A DNA stretch of 37,685 nucleotides from an uncultured Bartonella sp. (lineage in GTDB: Bacteria > Pseudomonadota > Alphaproteobacteria > Rhizobiales > Rhizobiaceae), in contig CAMLON010000016.1 in the NCBI GenBank assembly GCA_946481695.1, positions 1 to 37,685 on the forward strand, written 5' to 3'. Position numbers and translations under genes: made by a program. The notes under the pieces were generated by a model. That model searched no databases. It worked only from the letters and a program-made list of their open reading frames with translations, and was not told the DNA's origin. Within the stretch, counting starts at the first letter, position 1, and each line of letters begins with the position of its first letter. This document shows positions 7,034 to 17,359 of this stretch, piece by piece.

Positions 7034-9748
7034 TTAAACAAAAGATCCGTGGCAGTGTTTATATTTTTTACCTGACCCACATGGACAAAGTTCGTTACGC
7101 CCGACTTTTCCCCATGTTGTCGGATCTTTCGGATCACGTTTGGATGGTGCAACGACCGTGTCGTCCTGCGCGCTAACCGAAACCATACCTTCAGAATCGT
7201 CCTGACTATTAAACTCGGGATGATCGGCATGCATTTCCGGAAGCGGAGCCGGTTCGCTCGGCTGTTCAACAATTTCAAACCGCATAAGTTTGGAAACCAC
7301 GTCACGCCGCAAATTGGAAAGCATTGCCTGAAACAGCTCGAAAGATTCAGTTTTATATTCGTTGAGCGGATCACGCTGACCATAACCGCGGAATCCTACG
7401 ACAGAACGCAAATGGTCAAGATTGACCAGATGTTCACGCCATAAAGTATCAATACTTTCAAGCAACATAGCTTTGCGGAAATAGGCCATGACTTCCGGCC
7501 CAAACCGTTCCGCACGCTCTTTTGCCCGTTCGTCCATCGCTTTCTTGACGCGTTCCAATATCTGTTCTTCGGCAATGCCTTCTTCTTTTGCCCAATCTTC
7601 AACCGGTAGATCGAGGTTGAACAATTCGCGCAATTGGTCACGCAGTCCGACAGTATCCCATTGTTCGGAATAGGTTCCATGCGGCACGTATTTTTCAACG
7701 AGATCCTCTATGACTTCATCGCGCATTTCTGCGATCATATCTGTCAGATCTTCCGAATCCATAACCTCCATACGTTGTTCAAAAATAACCTTTCGCTGGT
7801 CATTCATGACATCGTCATATTTCAGAAGATTTTTACGGATTTCATAATTTCGTGCTTCAACCTTTTTCTGCGCTTTTTCGAGTGCTTTGTTGATCCACGG
7901 GTGGGTGATGGCCTCGCCTTCTTTCAAGCCGAGTTTCTGCAACATTCCATCCATGCGGTTGGAACCGAAAATGCGCATCAGATCATCTTGTAATGACAGA
8001 TAGAATTTCGACCGTCCAGGATCGCCCTGACGACCGGAACGACCGCGCAACTGGTTATCAATACGCCGGCTTTCATGGCGTTCTGTCGCCAGAACATAAA
8101 GGCCGCCGGCAGCCAGTGCCTTTTCCTTCAATTTTGCAACATCTTCTTTAATTGCCGCAATTTTTGCTTCGCGTTCGGGACCTTCGGGAACATCTTTCAA
8201 TTCCTGTTCGACACGCATATCGACATTGCCACCAAGCTGGATATCGGTACCGCGGCCGGCCATATTGGTTGCAATTGTAATGGCACCGGGCACTCCCGCC
8301 TGCGCCACGATATAAGCTTCCTGCTCGTGATAACGGGCATTCAATACGTTGAAACCGGTAATACCGTCTTTGCGCAAGCGATCTGCCAGATGTTCGGATT
8401 TTTCGATCGACGTAGTACCGACCAGAATAGGCTGCCCGCGTTCGTGGGAGGCACGGATATCGCGAACAATCGCTTGATACTTTTCTTCTACAGTCCGATA
8501 GACCTCGTCATTCTCGTCGATACGCTTGACCGGCAGATTGGTAGGAATTTCGATGACCTCAAGGCCATAAATATTGCCGAATTCTTCTGCTTCTGTTGCC
8601 GCAGTACCGGTCATACCGGCCAATTTGTCATACATGCGGAAATAGTTCTGGAATGTAATGGAAGCAAGCGTCTGGTTTTCCGGCTGGATAGCGACATGTT
8701 CCTTGGCTTCCAAAGCCTGATGAAGCCCTTCCGAATAACGACGCCCCGGCATCATACGGCCGGTAAATTCGTCAATAATCATAACTTCGCCGTTACGCAC
8801 AATGTAGTCTTTATCGCGCGTAAACAATTTATGGGCTTTCAATGCATTGTTGATGTGATGCACAATCTTGACATTTTCGATGTCATAAAGGCCGTGGCCT
8901 TTTAACAGCCCTGCCTCGGCAAGCATTTTTTCAACTTTTTCAGTGCCGATTTCTGTGAAAGTCGCAGTTTTCTGCTTTTCATCAATTTCATAATCTTCCG
9001 GTTTGAGCGGCGGAATAAAAGTATCAATCTGTTTATAAAAATCAGTACGATCTTCAAGCGGGCCGGAAATGATAAGCGGCGTTCTTGCTTCATCAATAAG
9101 GATAGAATCAACTTCATCGACAATCGCGTAATGATGGCCACGCTGAACCATCTGGCTACGATCAAACGTCATATTGTCACGCAAATAGTCGAAACCGAGT
9201 TCATTGTTGGTGCCATAAGTAATGTCGCAGGCATAAGCGGCCCGACGCTGGTCGTTATCGAGATCATGAACGATGACGCCGGTTGTAAGGCCAAGAAAAC
9301 CATAGAGCTTACCCATTGTCTCGGCATCGCGTTTTGCCAGATAGTCATTAACTGTAACGACATGTACCCCTTTACCTTCCAAAGCATTGAGATAGACAGG
9401 CAATGTCGCCATCAATGTTTTACCTTCACCGGTACGCATTTCCGCAATGCCGCGATTGTTCAAAACAATACCGCCAATAAGCTGGACATCGAACGGTCGC
9501 AAACCGAAAACGCGTTTGGAAGCTTCTCTTGCCGTTGCAAAAGCCTCCGGCAAAAGAGAATCAAGCGTTTCTCCCTTTTGCAATCTTGCGCGGTATTCAT
9601 CGGTTTTTTGCCGCAATTCACTATCGCTCAATTTTTTGAATTGTTCTTCGAGTGCATTGATCTCTGCAACTTTAGGGCGAAGAGATTTTACCCGACGTTC
9701 AAAAGCCGAACCGAATAATTTGCGCGCAAGGCCGCCTAAACTGACCAT
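7034..9748 (-). CDS. secA: Preprotein translocase ATPase SecA
   Basis: ATPase motor that pushes unfolded preproteins through the SecYEG channel at the inner membrane. The 904-residue length is typical for alphaproteobacteria. Visible are the Walker A motif [14 protein letters not shown] (about residues 105-118), the DEAD-type box [31 protein letters not shown] (helicase motif V), and [18 protein letters not shown] (motif VI). The C-terminal zinc-binding tail [15 protein letters not shown] marks SecB and ribosome contact. AAAGGA lies 7 nt before the ATG. The gene is divergent from the ppiC-type gene. The periplasmic isomerase and the autotransporter in this window are among its likely clients. 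Confidence 0.98.
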   Translation of the reverse strand: MVSLGGLARKLFGSAFERRVKSLRPKVAEINALEEQFKKLSDSELRQKTDEYRARLQKGETLDSLLPEAFATAREASKRVFGLRPFDVQLIGGIVLNNRGIAEMRTGEGKTLMATLPVYLNALEGKGVHVVTVNDYLAKRDAETMGKLYGFLGLTTGVIVHDLDNDQRRAAYACDITYGTNNELGFDYLRDNMTFDRSQMVQRGHHYAIVDEVDSILIDEARTPLIISGPLEDRTDFYKQIDTFIPPLKPEDYEIDEKQKTATFTEIGTEKVEKMLAEAGLLKGHGLYDIENVKIVHHINNALKAHKLFTRDKDYIVRNGEVMIIDEFTGRMMPGRRYSEGLHQALEAKEHVAIQPENQTLASITFQNYFRMYDKLAGMTGTAATEAEEFGNIYGLEVIEIPTNLPVKRIDENDEVYRTVEEKYQAIVRDIRASHERGQPILVGTTSIEKSEHLADRLRKDGITGFNVLNARYHEQEAYIVAQAGVPGAITIATNMAGRGTDIQLGGNVDMRVEQELKDVPEGPEREAKIAAIKEDVAKLKEKALAAGGLYVLATERHESRRIDNQLRGRSGRQGDPGRSKFYLSLQDDLMRIFGSNRMDGMLQKLGLKEGEAITHPWINKALEKAQKKVEARNYEIRKNLLKYDDVMNDQRKVIFEQRMEVMDSEDLTDMIAEMRDEVIEDLVEKYVPHGTYSEQWDTVGLRDQLRELFNLDLPVEDWAKEEGIAEEQILERVKKAMDERAKERAERFGPEVMAYFRKAMLLESIDTLWREHLVNLDHLRSVVGFRGYGQRDPLNEYKTESFELFQAMLSNLRRDVVSKLMRFEIVEQPSEPAPLPEMHADHPEFNSQDDSEGMVSVSAQDDTVVAPSKRDPKDPTTWGKVGRNELCPCGSGKKYKHCHGSFV

Positions 9749-10195
9749 TTCTGGTCCTTTCCGATGTTAGTTACTGGCGCTTGATGAACGCCGGTTGAAT
9801 GACGTACACGCTTTAACCTTCAACGGTAGAGCATGCAACAGACTATGGCTGCAAGAATGCCGACAAAGTCTTAAAACGTGAAGTATACCCAATATTTACG
9901 ACACAGATAGGTGTCGCGACTTTTTCTGTCAACATTGAGGCCGAAGTTTATATCCATAAGAAATATGGATAAAAAACCGCATATTTTCCAAATTTTTCAC
10001 CTGTTTCGGCTCACTTAGCACATATTTTGGAAAGTGCGACAACACCCGAATATCACAATAGCCACAGAAAAGATGTGAATTTTGCCCAAAAATCCAAACA
10101 TTTTTATCAACTTGCCAAACAACATGATATGAATGTCCCGAATTTAACCAAAATTTCAGTCCAGAACATCTTGTCTGTTCGCAAGGAGACCGTTT
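9749..10195. promoter_or_regulatory. Divergent secA / ppiC regulatory region with two inverted repeats
   Basis: 447 bases with no gene. CGACAC (9899-9904) and GTGTCG (9911-9916) form a 6-bp stem with a 6-nt loop, followed on the plus strand by CGAC and TTTTT, which could act as a weak terminator or leader structure. TATCCATA (9951-9958) and TATGGATA (9964-9971) form a perfect 8-bp inverted repeat with a 5-nt spacer that looks like an operator. The end carries AGGAG before the isomerase ATG. Promoters for both genes must be here, but none stands out clearly. Confidence 0.45.
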
Positions 10196-11191
10196 ATGAA
10201 ATCCATCCCCCTAACCTTATTGCTGTCGTCGGCTCTGCTTCTTGGCACCAGCCTGGCATCGTCAGCACAGAATGCACCTCAACCTCAACAGAGCACGCCA
10301 GATGCAGCCGCTCCGGCCCAGCCTAAATTGCCGGACCCGTCAGGAGCACCTGCAGCACAGCCTGAAAAACCCGTTGATCCGTCACATGTGATGGCTGTTG
10401 TCGACGGTAAAAATGTTACTGCGGGCGACCTTGACGCCATGGCCAATGACATTGATCCGGGACTTGCCCGTCTACCCGATCAACAACGCCGGATTACCGT
10501 TTTAAAAATTTATGTCGACATGAAGACATTGTCCGATGCGGCCTTAAAAGACGGACTCGACAAAACACCCGAATACGAAAAACGCATGGCTATTATGCGC
10601 GATAATGTTCTTCAGCAGCTTTATTTTAAAAATTCCATTGTTGATAAAATTACCGATGACGATGTCAAAGCACGTTACGAAAAGGAAATTGCAGGTCTTC
10701 CCAAAGAACAGGAAGTTCGCGCCCGCCATATTCTGGTAAAGACCAAGAAAGAAGCTGAAGATATTATCAAAAGCCTCGACAAAGGCGCAAAATTCGACGA
10801 AGTTGCGAAGGAAAAATCAAGCGAAAAATCGGCAGCTACAACAGGTGGCGATGTCGGTTACTTCAGCCGTGGGCAAATGGTCAAGCCATTTGAAGATGCT
10901 GCCTTTGCTTTGAAAGTTGGCGAATATACAAAAACACCGGTTGAAAGCCCGTTCGGCTGGCACATTATCAAGGTTGAAGACCGTCGCGAAAAACAGCCGC
11001 CTGCATTGGCCGATGTTAAAGACGGCATTCGTAACATGATTGCACGTGAACGTTACGTCAAAATGATTGGCGATTTGCGTGGAAAAATGGACGTCAAATA
11101 CCCTGATGAAGACGTCGCTAAAATGATGCAAAAACCCGATAGCGATGCGGGGGATCTTCCCGGCGAACAGCCCGAGGAAGAAGATCAATAA
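10196..11191 (+). CDS. Periplasmic PpiC-type peptidyl-prolyl cis-trans isomerase / foldase
   Basis: Exported parvulin-type prolyl isomerase, probably a chaperone for outer-membrane or periplasmic proteins. Residues 1-24 form a signal peptide ending in LASSAQ. A Pro/Ala/Gln-rich linker follows to about residue 65, then a SurA/PrsA-like helical domain. The PpiC domain lies at about 175-265, with RARHILVKTKKEA, GGDVGYFSRGQMVKPFE and SPFGWHIIKVEDRR. The tail is acidic (DAGDLPGEQPEEEDQ). An AGGAG site lies 8 nt before the ATG. The gene stands alone, divergent from secA and followed by a terminator. Brucella and Bartonella have the same arrangement as far as I recall. SurA itself is usually longer with two parvulin domains, so I do not use that symbol. 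Confidence 0.92.
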   Translation: MKSIPLTLLLSSALLLGTSLASSAQNAPQPQQSTPDAAAPAQPKLPDPSGAPAAQPEKPVDPSHVMAVVDGKNVTAGDLDAMANDIDPGLARLPDQQRRITVLKIYVDMKTLSDAALKDGLDKTPEYEKRMAIMRDNVLQQLYFKNSIVDKITDDDVKARYEKEIAGLPKEQEVRARHILVKTKKEAEDIIKSLDKGAKFDEVAKEKSSEKSAATTGGDVGYFSRGQMVKPFEDAAFALKVGEYTKTPVESPFGWHIIKVEDRREKQPPALADVKDGIRNMIARERYVKMIGDLRGKMDVKYPDEDVAKMMQKPDSDAGDLPGEQPEEEDQ

Positions 11192-11214
11192 GTTTCTTTT
11201 TGATTTTATCAATA

Positions 11215-11266
11215 AATGCCGGACAATTAGCTTTTCAAATGCTTTATCCGGCATTATTGTTTTTTA
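11215..11266 (+). terminator. Rho-independent terminator after the PpiC isomerase
   Basis: AATGCCGGA (11215-11223) pairs perfectly with TCCGGCATT (11247-11255), and the stem is followed after ATTG by a run of six T. The loop is long at 23 nt. It sits 24 nt after the isomerase stop and ends about 25 nt before argJ, so it separates the two units. Confidence 0.75.
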
Positions 11267-11291
11267 AATTTCCATTTTTCAAGAGGTTGCT

Positions 11292-12530
11292 ATGGTTGGC
11301 AAAATTTCTCCCCTTGCACCAAAGGCTTATCCCGAAATGCCGATAATAAAAGGCGTCCGTCTCGATACTGCCGAAGCGCATATCAAATATAAAGGCCGTA
11401 CCGACCTCCTGTTTATTGTCTTCGATAATGAAACAAGTGTCGCCGGAGTGTTCACGCGGTCAAAATGTCCGTCTGCCCCTGTCGATCATTGCAGAAAAAT
11501 TCTTTCTCATGGGGTAGCGCGTGGCGTCGTTATCAATTCCGGTAACGCCAACGCATTTACCGGTAAAAAAGGGATAGCAACGACGGATGCTACGGCAAAG
11601 GCGGCAGCCGATGCTTTGGGTGCAACGCCAGAAGAAATCTATCTTGCGTCCACCGGCGTTATCGGCGAACCAATGGATGCTTCGCGCTTTACCGGTTTAC
11701 TACCGGATATGGCAAAAAATGCAAAAGAAGACAAATGGTTTGATGCCGTTAAAGCCATTATGACAACCGACACGTTTCCGAAACTTGCAACGCGAACTGT
11801 CGATTTTGATGGCCACCCTGTTATTATCAACGGCATTGCCAAAGGCGCCGGAATGATTGCCCCTAATATGGGAACGATGCTTTCATTTATCGTGACAGAT
11901 GCTCCGGTGCATCCAGCAATTTTACAGGAAATATTATCCGATAAAGTGCGCGAAACCTTTAATGCGATTACGGTTGATAGCGACACTTCAACATCCGATA
12001 CACTCCTTTTGTTTGCTACAGGTACAGCCGAGGGGGACATCAATCCGGTTAGCCAAAAAAATGACCCGCGTTACAAAATTCTTGCCAACGCGATTTACGA
12101 AATTTTGCACGAACTTTCTTTGCAAGTTGTCACCGACGGTGAAGGCGCACACCATTTGATCGAAGTTGAAGTCGAAGGTGCAACAACCAATGAAGCTGCA
12201 AAAATTATTGCGCGGTCGATAGCCAATTCGCCATTGGTCAAAACCGCAGTAGCCGGAGAAGACGCCAATTGGGGGCGTGTGGTTATGGCCGTTGGCAAAG
12301 CCGGTGTCGAGGCTGATCGTGACAGGTTGTCAATCTGGTTTGGCCCCCATCGTCTTGCGGTTGATGGTGAACGTGATCCCCGTTATAGTGAAGAGGAAGC
12401 CTCGAACTACATGAAGGGCTCCCATATAGTCATTAAAGCCGATATCGGCTTGGGTAATGGCTCTGCAACGATATGGTCATGTGATTTGACCAAAGAATAT
12501 GTCGAGATTAATGGTGACTACAGAAGTTGA
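11292..12530 (+). CDS. argJ: Bifunctional ornithine acetyltransferase / N-acetylglutamate synthase
   Basis: Arginine biosynthesis enzyme that moves the acetyl group from N-acetylornithine to glutamate and, in bifunctional forms, also makes N-acetylglutamate from acetyl-CoA. The 412-residue proprotein is normally self-cleaved before a conserved Thr into alpha and beta chains. The cleavage region here reads [17 protein letters not shown] (about residues 182-198), so Gly rather than the usual Ala precedes the nucleophile Thr. Other family blocks are [22 protein letters not shown], and DSDTSTSDT near residue 240. AAGAGG lies a few bases before the ATG. The downstream GNAT gene overlaps its 3' end. 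Confidence 0.96.
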   Translation: MVGKISPLAPKAYPEMPIIKGVRLDTAEAHIKYKGRTDLLFIVFDNETSVAGVFTRSKCPSAPVDHCRKILSHGVARGVVINSGNANAFTGKKGIATTDATAKAAADALGATPEEIYLASTGVIGEPMDASRFTGLLPDMAKNAKEDKWFDAVKAIMTTDTFPKLATRTVDFDGHPVIINGIAKGAGMIAPNMGTMLSFIVTDAPVHPAILQEILSDKVRETFNAITVDSDTSTSDTLLLFATGTAEGDINPVSQKNDPRYKILANAIYEILHELSLQVVTDGEGAHHLIEVEVEGATTNEAAKIIARSIANSPLVKTAVAGEDANWGRVVMAVGKAGVEADRDRLSIWFGPHRLAVDGERDPRYSEEEASNYMKGSHIVIKADIGLGNGSATIWSCDLTKEYVEINGDYRS

Positions 12531-13311
12531 TAATGTTGATAATAGAGAACGCCGGAGCACAACTCTGGCCGAGATACGCAGGCTTGAAGCACTTTCTGCA
12601 CGTGCCTGGCCGACGGAAAAAGAATTTTATGACGGCGTTTGGGCTTGTCGCTCTACGCCGGATTTTCCCTCCGCACGTGTGAATTCGGTAACCCCGCTTG
12701 ATCCTGATGATGATAAAAATCTCGAAGAGCGGGTCAAGCGCCTCTGTTTTGAAAATGGCGTTTACAGGCGACCATTGCGTTTGACACCGCTTGCTCCAAT
12801 CGAGCTGTTCGACGAGCTGAAGCAAAATGGCTGGGCAAATTTCAAAGATGTGGCTGTGATGGCTCTGGAGCCCCTACCCCATATTTCAGGGTCGGACGTA
12901 AAACTCACGGCCATAAAAATTGAAGATTATTGCAAACTTACCGTGCGTAATCATACACATGAAAACCGATATGCGGAAATCTATTTCAAGCTTTTAAAAC
13001 GCATCAAAGGAAAACCGACATTTTACGAGCTGCAACGGGATGATCGTGTAATCGGCAATATCATTACTGTGAACGATTTCGGACAAGTAGGCCTTATCGA
13101 TTTTGCAATTGTGCCGGATTTGCGCGGACGTGGACTGGGCGGCCTTGCTCTGCAAAGCCTGATGAGTACCATTAGGAAAAAATCTGTGGACGTGCCGATT
13201 GAACGGCTCTGGTTACAGGTTGAAACTTTGAACAGTGCAGCATGGCGCCTCTATACAAATGCAGGTTTCAAAACAATCTACCATTATCAATATTGGAGAC
13301 CGGGCGTTTGA
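12499..13311 (+). CDS. GNAT family N-acetyltransferase
   Basis: Acetyl-CoA-dependent acyltransferase of unknown substrate, 270 residues. The C-terminal half is a GNAT domain with the acetyl-CoA loop [16 protein letters not shown] (about residues 206-221), followed by [23 protein letters not shown], the usual motif B ending. The N-terminal 120 residues are not recognisable. The start is uncertain: the ATG at 12499 lies within argJ (32-nt overlap), and another in-frame ATG is at 12511. The gene is followed by mutT with a 4-nt overlap. This argJ-GNAT-mutT order is common in rhizobia, so a housekeeping role is likely, but none can be named. Confidence 0.85.
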   Translation: MSRLMVTTEVDNVDNRERRSTTLAEIRRLEALSARAWPTEKEFYDGVWACRSTPDFPSARVNSVTPLDPDDDKNLEERVKRLCFENGVYRRPLRLTPLAPIELFDELKQNGWANFKDVAVMALEPLPHISGSDVKLTAIKIEDYCKLTVRNHTHENRYAEIYFKLLKRIKGKPTFYELQRDDRVIGNIITVNDFGQVGLIDFAIVPDLRGRGLGGLALQSLMSTIRKKSVDVPIERLWLQVETLNSAAWRLYTNAGFKTIYHYQYWRPGV

Positions 13312-13721
13312 CAATATCAAAACCAATTCTTCTTGTCGTTGCCTGCGCTTTGATTGACGCTGACAATCGGGTACTATTAGCTGAACGGCCGAAAGGAAAG
13401 TCATTGGCGGGATTGTGGGAATTTCCGGGGGGAAAAATCGAGCCCGGGGAAACGCCCGAAGAAGCTCTTATTCGTGAACTTCATGAAGAATTGGAAATTA
13501 CCGTCAAAGAAAATTGTCTGTCGCCGATGACTTTCGCAAGTTACACTTACGAAAAATTCCATCTACTGATGCCGCTTTATATTTGTCGGCGATATGAAGG
13601 AATAGCAAAGGGAGCCGAAGGGCAAAACCTCGAATGGGTTTCGGCTTCCAATCTTGATCGCTATCCGATGCCGCCCGCCGATAAACCGCTTATACCCATT
13701 CTTAAAGACATCCTTCTTTAA
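13308..13721 (+). CDS. mutT: MutT-type Nudix hydrolase (8-oxo-dGTP diphosphatase)
   Basis: Probably removes oxidised dGTP from the nucleotide pool, preventing A:T to C:G transversions. The chosen TTG start at 13308 overlaps the upstream GNAT stop as TTGA and has GGAG about 11 nt before it, giving 137 residues, close to MutT size. A longer frame from 13242 would lie inside the GNAT gene and is less likely. The Nudix box is [20 protein letters not shown] followed by LEI; the Gly normally seen near its end (EExGU) is Glu here. The catalytic RE..EE core is intact. [11 protein letters not shown] precedes the box as in MutT. Confidence 0.87.
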   Translation: MTISKPILLVVACALIDADNRVLLAERPKGKSLAGLWEFPGGKIEPGETPEEALIRELHEELEITVKENCLSPMTFASYTYEKFHLLMPLYICRRYEGIAKGAEGQNLEWVSASNLDRYPMPPADKPLIPILKDILL

Positions 13722-13768
13722 CTATTTTTTTACGTTGTTTGACAAAAATATTGCGCTCAAGTTCCTCG

Positions 13769-13784
13769 TTAAATCGTTATTAAC
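13769..13784. promoter_or_regulatory. CtrA binding site
   Basis: TTAA, seven bases, then TTAAC is an exact match to the full CtrA consensus of alphaproteobacteria. It lies 45 bp before the start of the small membrane protein gene, so it could place that gene under cell-cycle control. Confidence 0.6.
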
Positions 13785-13828
13785 AGGTAACTTTTAGTCT
13801 GGCAGACGGTTACTCTGGAGTAATTATA

Positions 13829-14086
13829 ATGCACCACCAAGAGTCTTTAAAAACAAACCGTAACGACCTTACTCAATCAGCAGGGACAGGTGTTTTGCGA
13901 ATAGTATTGCTTTTTGGTTCCGTTGCCATAGCGCTTGGTCTCATCCTCGTCCCGATGTTGGGTGATCGCAAGGATGCCGAACTGACACAATCAATTTTCC
14001 AGAATAAAGTCGATTATACAACAATGACGGGCTCGGTTAACCAGTCTGCTATTCCGCAAGTAGACACGGTAAAAGATCCTCAATAA
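13829..14086 (+). CDS. Small single-pass membrane protein of unknown function
   Basis: An 85-residue protein with a polar N-terminus, one strong transmembrane segment at about residues 23-43 (VLRIVLLFGSVAIALGLILV), and a polar C-terminal tail with DRKDAELTQSIFQNKVDY. The ATG is preceded by CTGGAG at a good distance. I do not recognise a named family; small proteins like this at this position occur in related rhizobia. It is not a Flp pilin, because the GxxxxE pilin cleavage motif is missing. A CtrA-type site upstream hints at a cell-cycle or envelope role, which is inference. Confidence 0.75.
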   Translation: MHHQESLKTNRNDLTQSAGTGVLRIVLLFGSVAIALGLILVPMLGDRKDAELTQSIFQNKVDYTTMTGSVNQSAIPQVDTVKDPQ

Positions 14087-14204
14087 TCGTTTTTATGTAG
14101 CATATTTTCGCTTAATTTTCTTTATTATTGAAATATTTTTCTTTGAGATCACGGGTGCTGTCCCCTATATCACATGTATCACATGATTGGGGAACATTGA
14201 TGCA

Positions 14205-15635
14205 ATGGGTATGTTGTTATACCCGACCATAGGACAGCTTTTAATGATCATCGGATTTATTGCCAATCTCGTCATATTCATTCTGCTACTCGTCGCAATC
14301 GCTAAAATGTCCAGAACCGGATGGAGCCTCTCCCGCCGTGTTCTGATCGGACTTGTGATTGGCGTCATCTTCGGGGTCATATTGCAGTCCATTTACGGCT
14401 TGGAGAATCTGCAACTAAAAAAATCGATCGAATGGTTCAATATTATTGGCAACGGCTATGTTCTACTGTTGCAAATGATTGTTATGCCACTGGTTTTCGC
14501 GTCTATCCTATCGGCAGTTGCCCGCCTTCATTCAGCCTCGTCACTCGGAAAAATCAGTACTATCACAATAGGCATTCTGTTGTTCACCACATTGATTGCC
14601 GCTTTTGTTGGGGTGATGATGGTCAATCTTTTTGGCCTTTCTGCTGAAGGACTGGTTCAAGGAACCGCAGAAACTGCCCGACTGAGTGCTATTCAAACCA
14701 ATTACATGTCAAAAGTTGCCGATATGAGTATTCCGCAACTTGTCCTTTCTTTCATACCAAAAAATCCGTTTGCCGATCTCACCGGCGCCAATCCTACTTC
14801 GATTATCAGTGTCGTTATTTTCGCGGCATTCCTTGGAGCTGCGGCCATACGCTTGATGAAAGACACCCCGGAAAAAGGAAAAGGCGTCATTTCTGCAATA
14901 GATACATTGCAAGCATGGGTCATGAAATTGGTCCGTATCGTTATCTTGCTTACCCCTTATGGTGTTTTCGCTCTGATGACAAAAGTTGCAGCAACTTCCA
15001 ATGCAGCGGATATCCTGAAATTACTGGCATTTATTGTCGCATCCTATATCGGGCTTGCAATCATGTTTTGCATTCACGGGCTTCTGCTTGGAATTTCGGG
15101 CATTAACCCCCTCCGTTTCTTTTCAAAAGTTATGCCGGTCCTGACATTTGCTTTTACCAGCCGCTCAAGTGCCGCCAGTATTCCTTTAAATATCGAAGCT
15201 TTGACCGAACGCATCGGCGTACCGCAGTCGATTGCAGGATTTGCAGCATCTTTCGGAGCAACAATCGGGCAAAACGGTTGTGCCGGCCTTTATCCGGCAA
15301 TGCTTGCCACCATGGTAGCACCGACTGTTGGCATCAATCCACTTGATCCGGTCTGGATTGCGACACTTGTCGGCATTGTAACTTTAAGCTCTATCGGCGT
15401 TGCAGGTGTCGGTGGCGGCGCAACATTTGCTGCCCTGATTGTTCTCCCCACAATGGGACTGCCGGTCACACTTGTTGCATTGCTGATATCTATTGAACCA
15501 TTAATCGACATGGGCCGCACCGCTTTGAATGTGAACGGCGCAATGACTGCCGCAACAATTACAAGCCAAATTTTACGCGAAACCGATAAATCGATTTTTG
15601 ACTCCGATAACGATAAGAAATTGACCAATACTTGA
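14205..15635 (+). CDS. tcyP: Dicarboxylate/amino acid:cation symporter, TcyP (L-cystine) type
   Basis: Secondary transporter of the DAACS family, most like TcyP (formerly YdjN), the L-cystine symporter. From the ATG at 14205 it has 476 residues with many hydrophobic segments. The family's serine-rich hairpin appears as [15 protein letters not shown], followed by [17 protein letters not shown] and the substrate-binding [20 protein letters not shown]. An upstream in-frame TTG at 14187 overlaps the GGGGA ribosome binding site (14189-14193), so the ATG at 14205 is preferred. It stands alone between the small membrane protein and a 670-nt noncoding stretch. Cystine as substrate is inferred from resemblance only. 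Confidence 0.85.
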   Translation: MGMLLYPTIGQLLMIIGFIANLVIFILLLVAIAKMSRTGWSLSRRVLIGLVIGVIFGVILQSIYGLENLQLKKSIEWFNIIGNGYVLLLQMIVMPLVFASILSAVARLHSASSLGKISTITIGILLFTTLIAAFVGVMMVNLFGLSAEGLVQGTAETARLSAIQTNYMSKVADMSIPQLVLSFIPKNPFADLTGANPTSIISVVIFAAFLGAAAIRLMKDTPEKGKGVISAIDTLQAWVMKLVRIVILLTPYGVFALMTKVAATSNAADILKLLAFIVASYIGLAIMFCIHGLLLGISGINPLRFFSKVMPVLTFAFTSRSSAASIPLNIEALTERIGVPQSIAGFAASFGATIGQNGCAGLYPAMLATMVAPTVGINPLDPVWIATLVGIVTLSSIGVAGVGGGATFAALIVLPTMGLPVTLVALLISIEPLIDMGRTALNVNGAMTAATITSQILRETDKSIFDSDNDKKLTNT

Positions 15636-16305
15636 ATGAGCGCAAGGTTTAAGTTGGCGGAAGTTAAACACTACATTTGGTGTTTCTGACCATTTCCGTC
15701 GGTGAATGATAACCCGACCGATTGTACCACCGCCTTCACCTTTCCAAGCAGCAACTTGTGCTTTTAGGTATTAAAAAGAGTGCTTTTATCGGCTTGCAAT
15801 TGCTTGATAAAATAAACAGTCCTTGAAGACCATGAGGATGATTTGAAAAAATCCGAAAAATAGAAAACACATGCCTTGCGTAAGTAATTACACGCCACCT
15901 TATGCGAAATACCAAATCGCTTAAAAAAGTTCATAAAAAGCTTTTAACGGATGTCCCGATTATCCAATATGTTTGACTATCTGCTATTTTTTTAAAAAAA
16001 CCGGCAGAAATCCAATTGCTCCGGCTCTATTGAGCTCGACTAAAGTTCGAATTTAATCATTCTCATCAAAAATGCCGCAAACATGGTATGCTTCTGCGCA
16101 AATGTTGTAGGTTTTTAAAAACATTTTTAGCCGAATATGACTGTTCCGATATCCGTTAAAAGCAAATCGTTCATAAAATCCGCTCTTAACTAAATGTCAG
16201 TTTTGATTAATAGCGCGTTATTGACACATTGACCTCGTCCGAGGCAGCGCACAACAATGTTAAAACCTCATCATAATGAGAAGTTTAACAATACAGCATT
16301 TTCCA
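15636..16305. other. Long noncoding stretch after tcyP
   Basis: 670 bases without a supportable gene, unusually long for this window. The minus strand at about 15740-15665 can be read as WYNRSGYHSPTEMVRNTKC, which faintly recalls the C-terminus of an IS3-type transposase (YN..R.H...GY.SP.E), but frames are broken and no terminal repeats were found. The remainder is AT-rich with T- and A-runs and no recognisable RNA. Confidence 0.35.
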
Positions 16306-17190
16306 TTAATGAGCTGATTTATCGCCTAAAACATCGGCGAGAGATATTGTTGCAGTTCCCGGACGGGCCGGTTTTTGCTGGCTTTCATCAGGTGCCCAAC
16401 CGGAGAGCCAGATGAAAGAAAAACTCGCGCGGATGCGCCCATCCGGATCGCTAAAACGTTCCGCATAAATTTCCGCAGCGCGCTCAAAAAACCTTCTGCT
16501 GACAGGGCGACGAGACCTACCGGTAAGCCCGTTTTGCATTCCCATAGCGCGCAGGTCGTCAATAAGTTGAAAAATTGTGTCATAGCGAACAGTCAGGTTC
16601 TCGACGTCGCTTACCGGCATCGCAAACCCAGCTCTTTGCAACAAACTACCAGCATCACGGATATCGGTGAACGGGTAGACTCTGGGGCTCACTCCGCCAT
16701 AAAGTTCGGTTTCTGCTTCAAGCAAACTTTCACGCAACTCTCCCAGAGTGCCTGTGCCTGCCATCACACCGAGAAAAAGACCATCAGGCGTCAAACTTTT
16801 ACGAATCTGGCTAAGTACTCCCGGGACATCATTGGTAACACTTAGAGACATGAGAGAAATAGCAAGGTCATAAGAGCTCGCCGGCAAATCTATCAATTCG
16901 CGTCCACGCTGCAAAAACGTATGATTGCCGCTTGTAAAGCGCCTGTCACTCTCGACGCTATCAACAACAGCAACTTTTCCGGTGTTGACAAGCGCTTCCG
17001 TTCCCGCTCCGGTATAGCCAAACAGGTCAACTGCATGAGAAAATTTCCGGTCTACCGTGAGCAACCGTTCCTGCAATTCTTCACATAAACGATTAAGTAA
17101 AAAATCACCCTTTTTACCATAACGGGTAAAAGCGCGGCTTCGAAATTTCTCAATTCTATTCTGATCGAAAATCCGTGAATCTGTCATCAT
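16306..17190 (-). CDS. SAM-dependent methyltransferase, BioC / NDUFAF5-like
   Basis: Class I methyltransferase of 294 residues. The N-terminus FDQNRIEKFRSRAF is typical of the family that includes mitochondrial NDUFAF5 and bacterial BioC-like proteins. A Rossmann motif appears as AVDLFGYTGAGTEAL (about residues 52-66), and LASSYDLAISLMSLSVTND-type text marks motifs II-III, with the conserved YGGVSPRVYPF segment after it. The usual DLGCG glycine pattern is altered (DLFGYTG), as in rhizobial members. It is divergent from comF, an arrangement I recall from Brucella. BioC is less likely because no biotin genes are adjacent. The natural substrate is unknown; NDUFAF5 itself modifies a complex I subunit. 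Confidence 0.8.
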   Translation of the reverse strand: MMTDSRIFDQNRIEKFRSRAFTRYGKKGDFLLNRLCEELQERLLTVDRKFSHAVDLFGYTGAGTEALVNTGKVAVVDSVESDRRFTSGNHTFLQRGRELIDLPASSYDLAISLMSLSVTNDVPGVLSQIRKSLTPDGLFLGVMAGTGTLGELRESLLEAETELYGGVSPRVYPFTDIRDAGSLLQRAGFAMPVSDVENLTVRYDTIFQLIDDLRAMGMQNGLTGRSRRPVSRRFFERAAEIYAERFSDPDGRIRASFSFIWLSGWAPDESQQKPARPGTATISLADVLGDKSAH

Positions 17191-17359
17191 TCTCTATAAT
17201 TTGTCGCATTCAACATATTGTATTTTAAGCGTAACCGTTTAAGCTTAAAAAGCTACAGCATATTCTTCGTCATTGATAGAATAAATTTAATCCTGAAGCT
17301 TCAACAATATCTAGAAAAATTCTATTTTTTCTGCAGTGGTACCGATAGGGGTGAAAAGA

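Noticed and set aside
8075..8905. A 276-codon plus-strand frame opposite secA
   Set aside because: Shadow of secA; rich in Cys, Phe and His as expected for an antisense frame and without motifs.
15665..15740. IS3 transposase remnant as an annotated mobile element
   Set aside because: Only a faint 19-residue resemblance, with an in-frame stop just before it and no terminal repeats; kept as a low-interest observation only.
17336..17359. comF start at GTG 17336
   Set aside because: No ribosome binding site before it, while AGGGGTG is well placed for TTG 17360.
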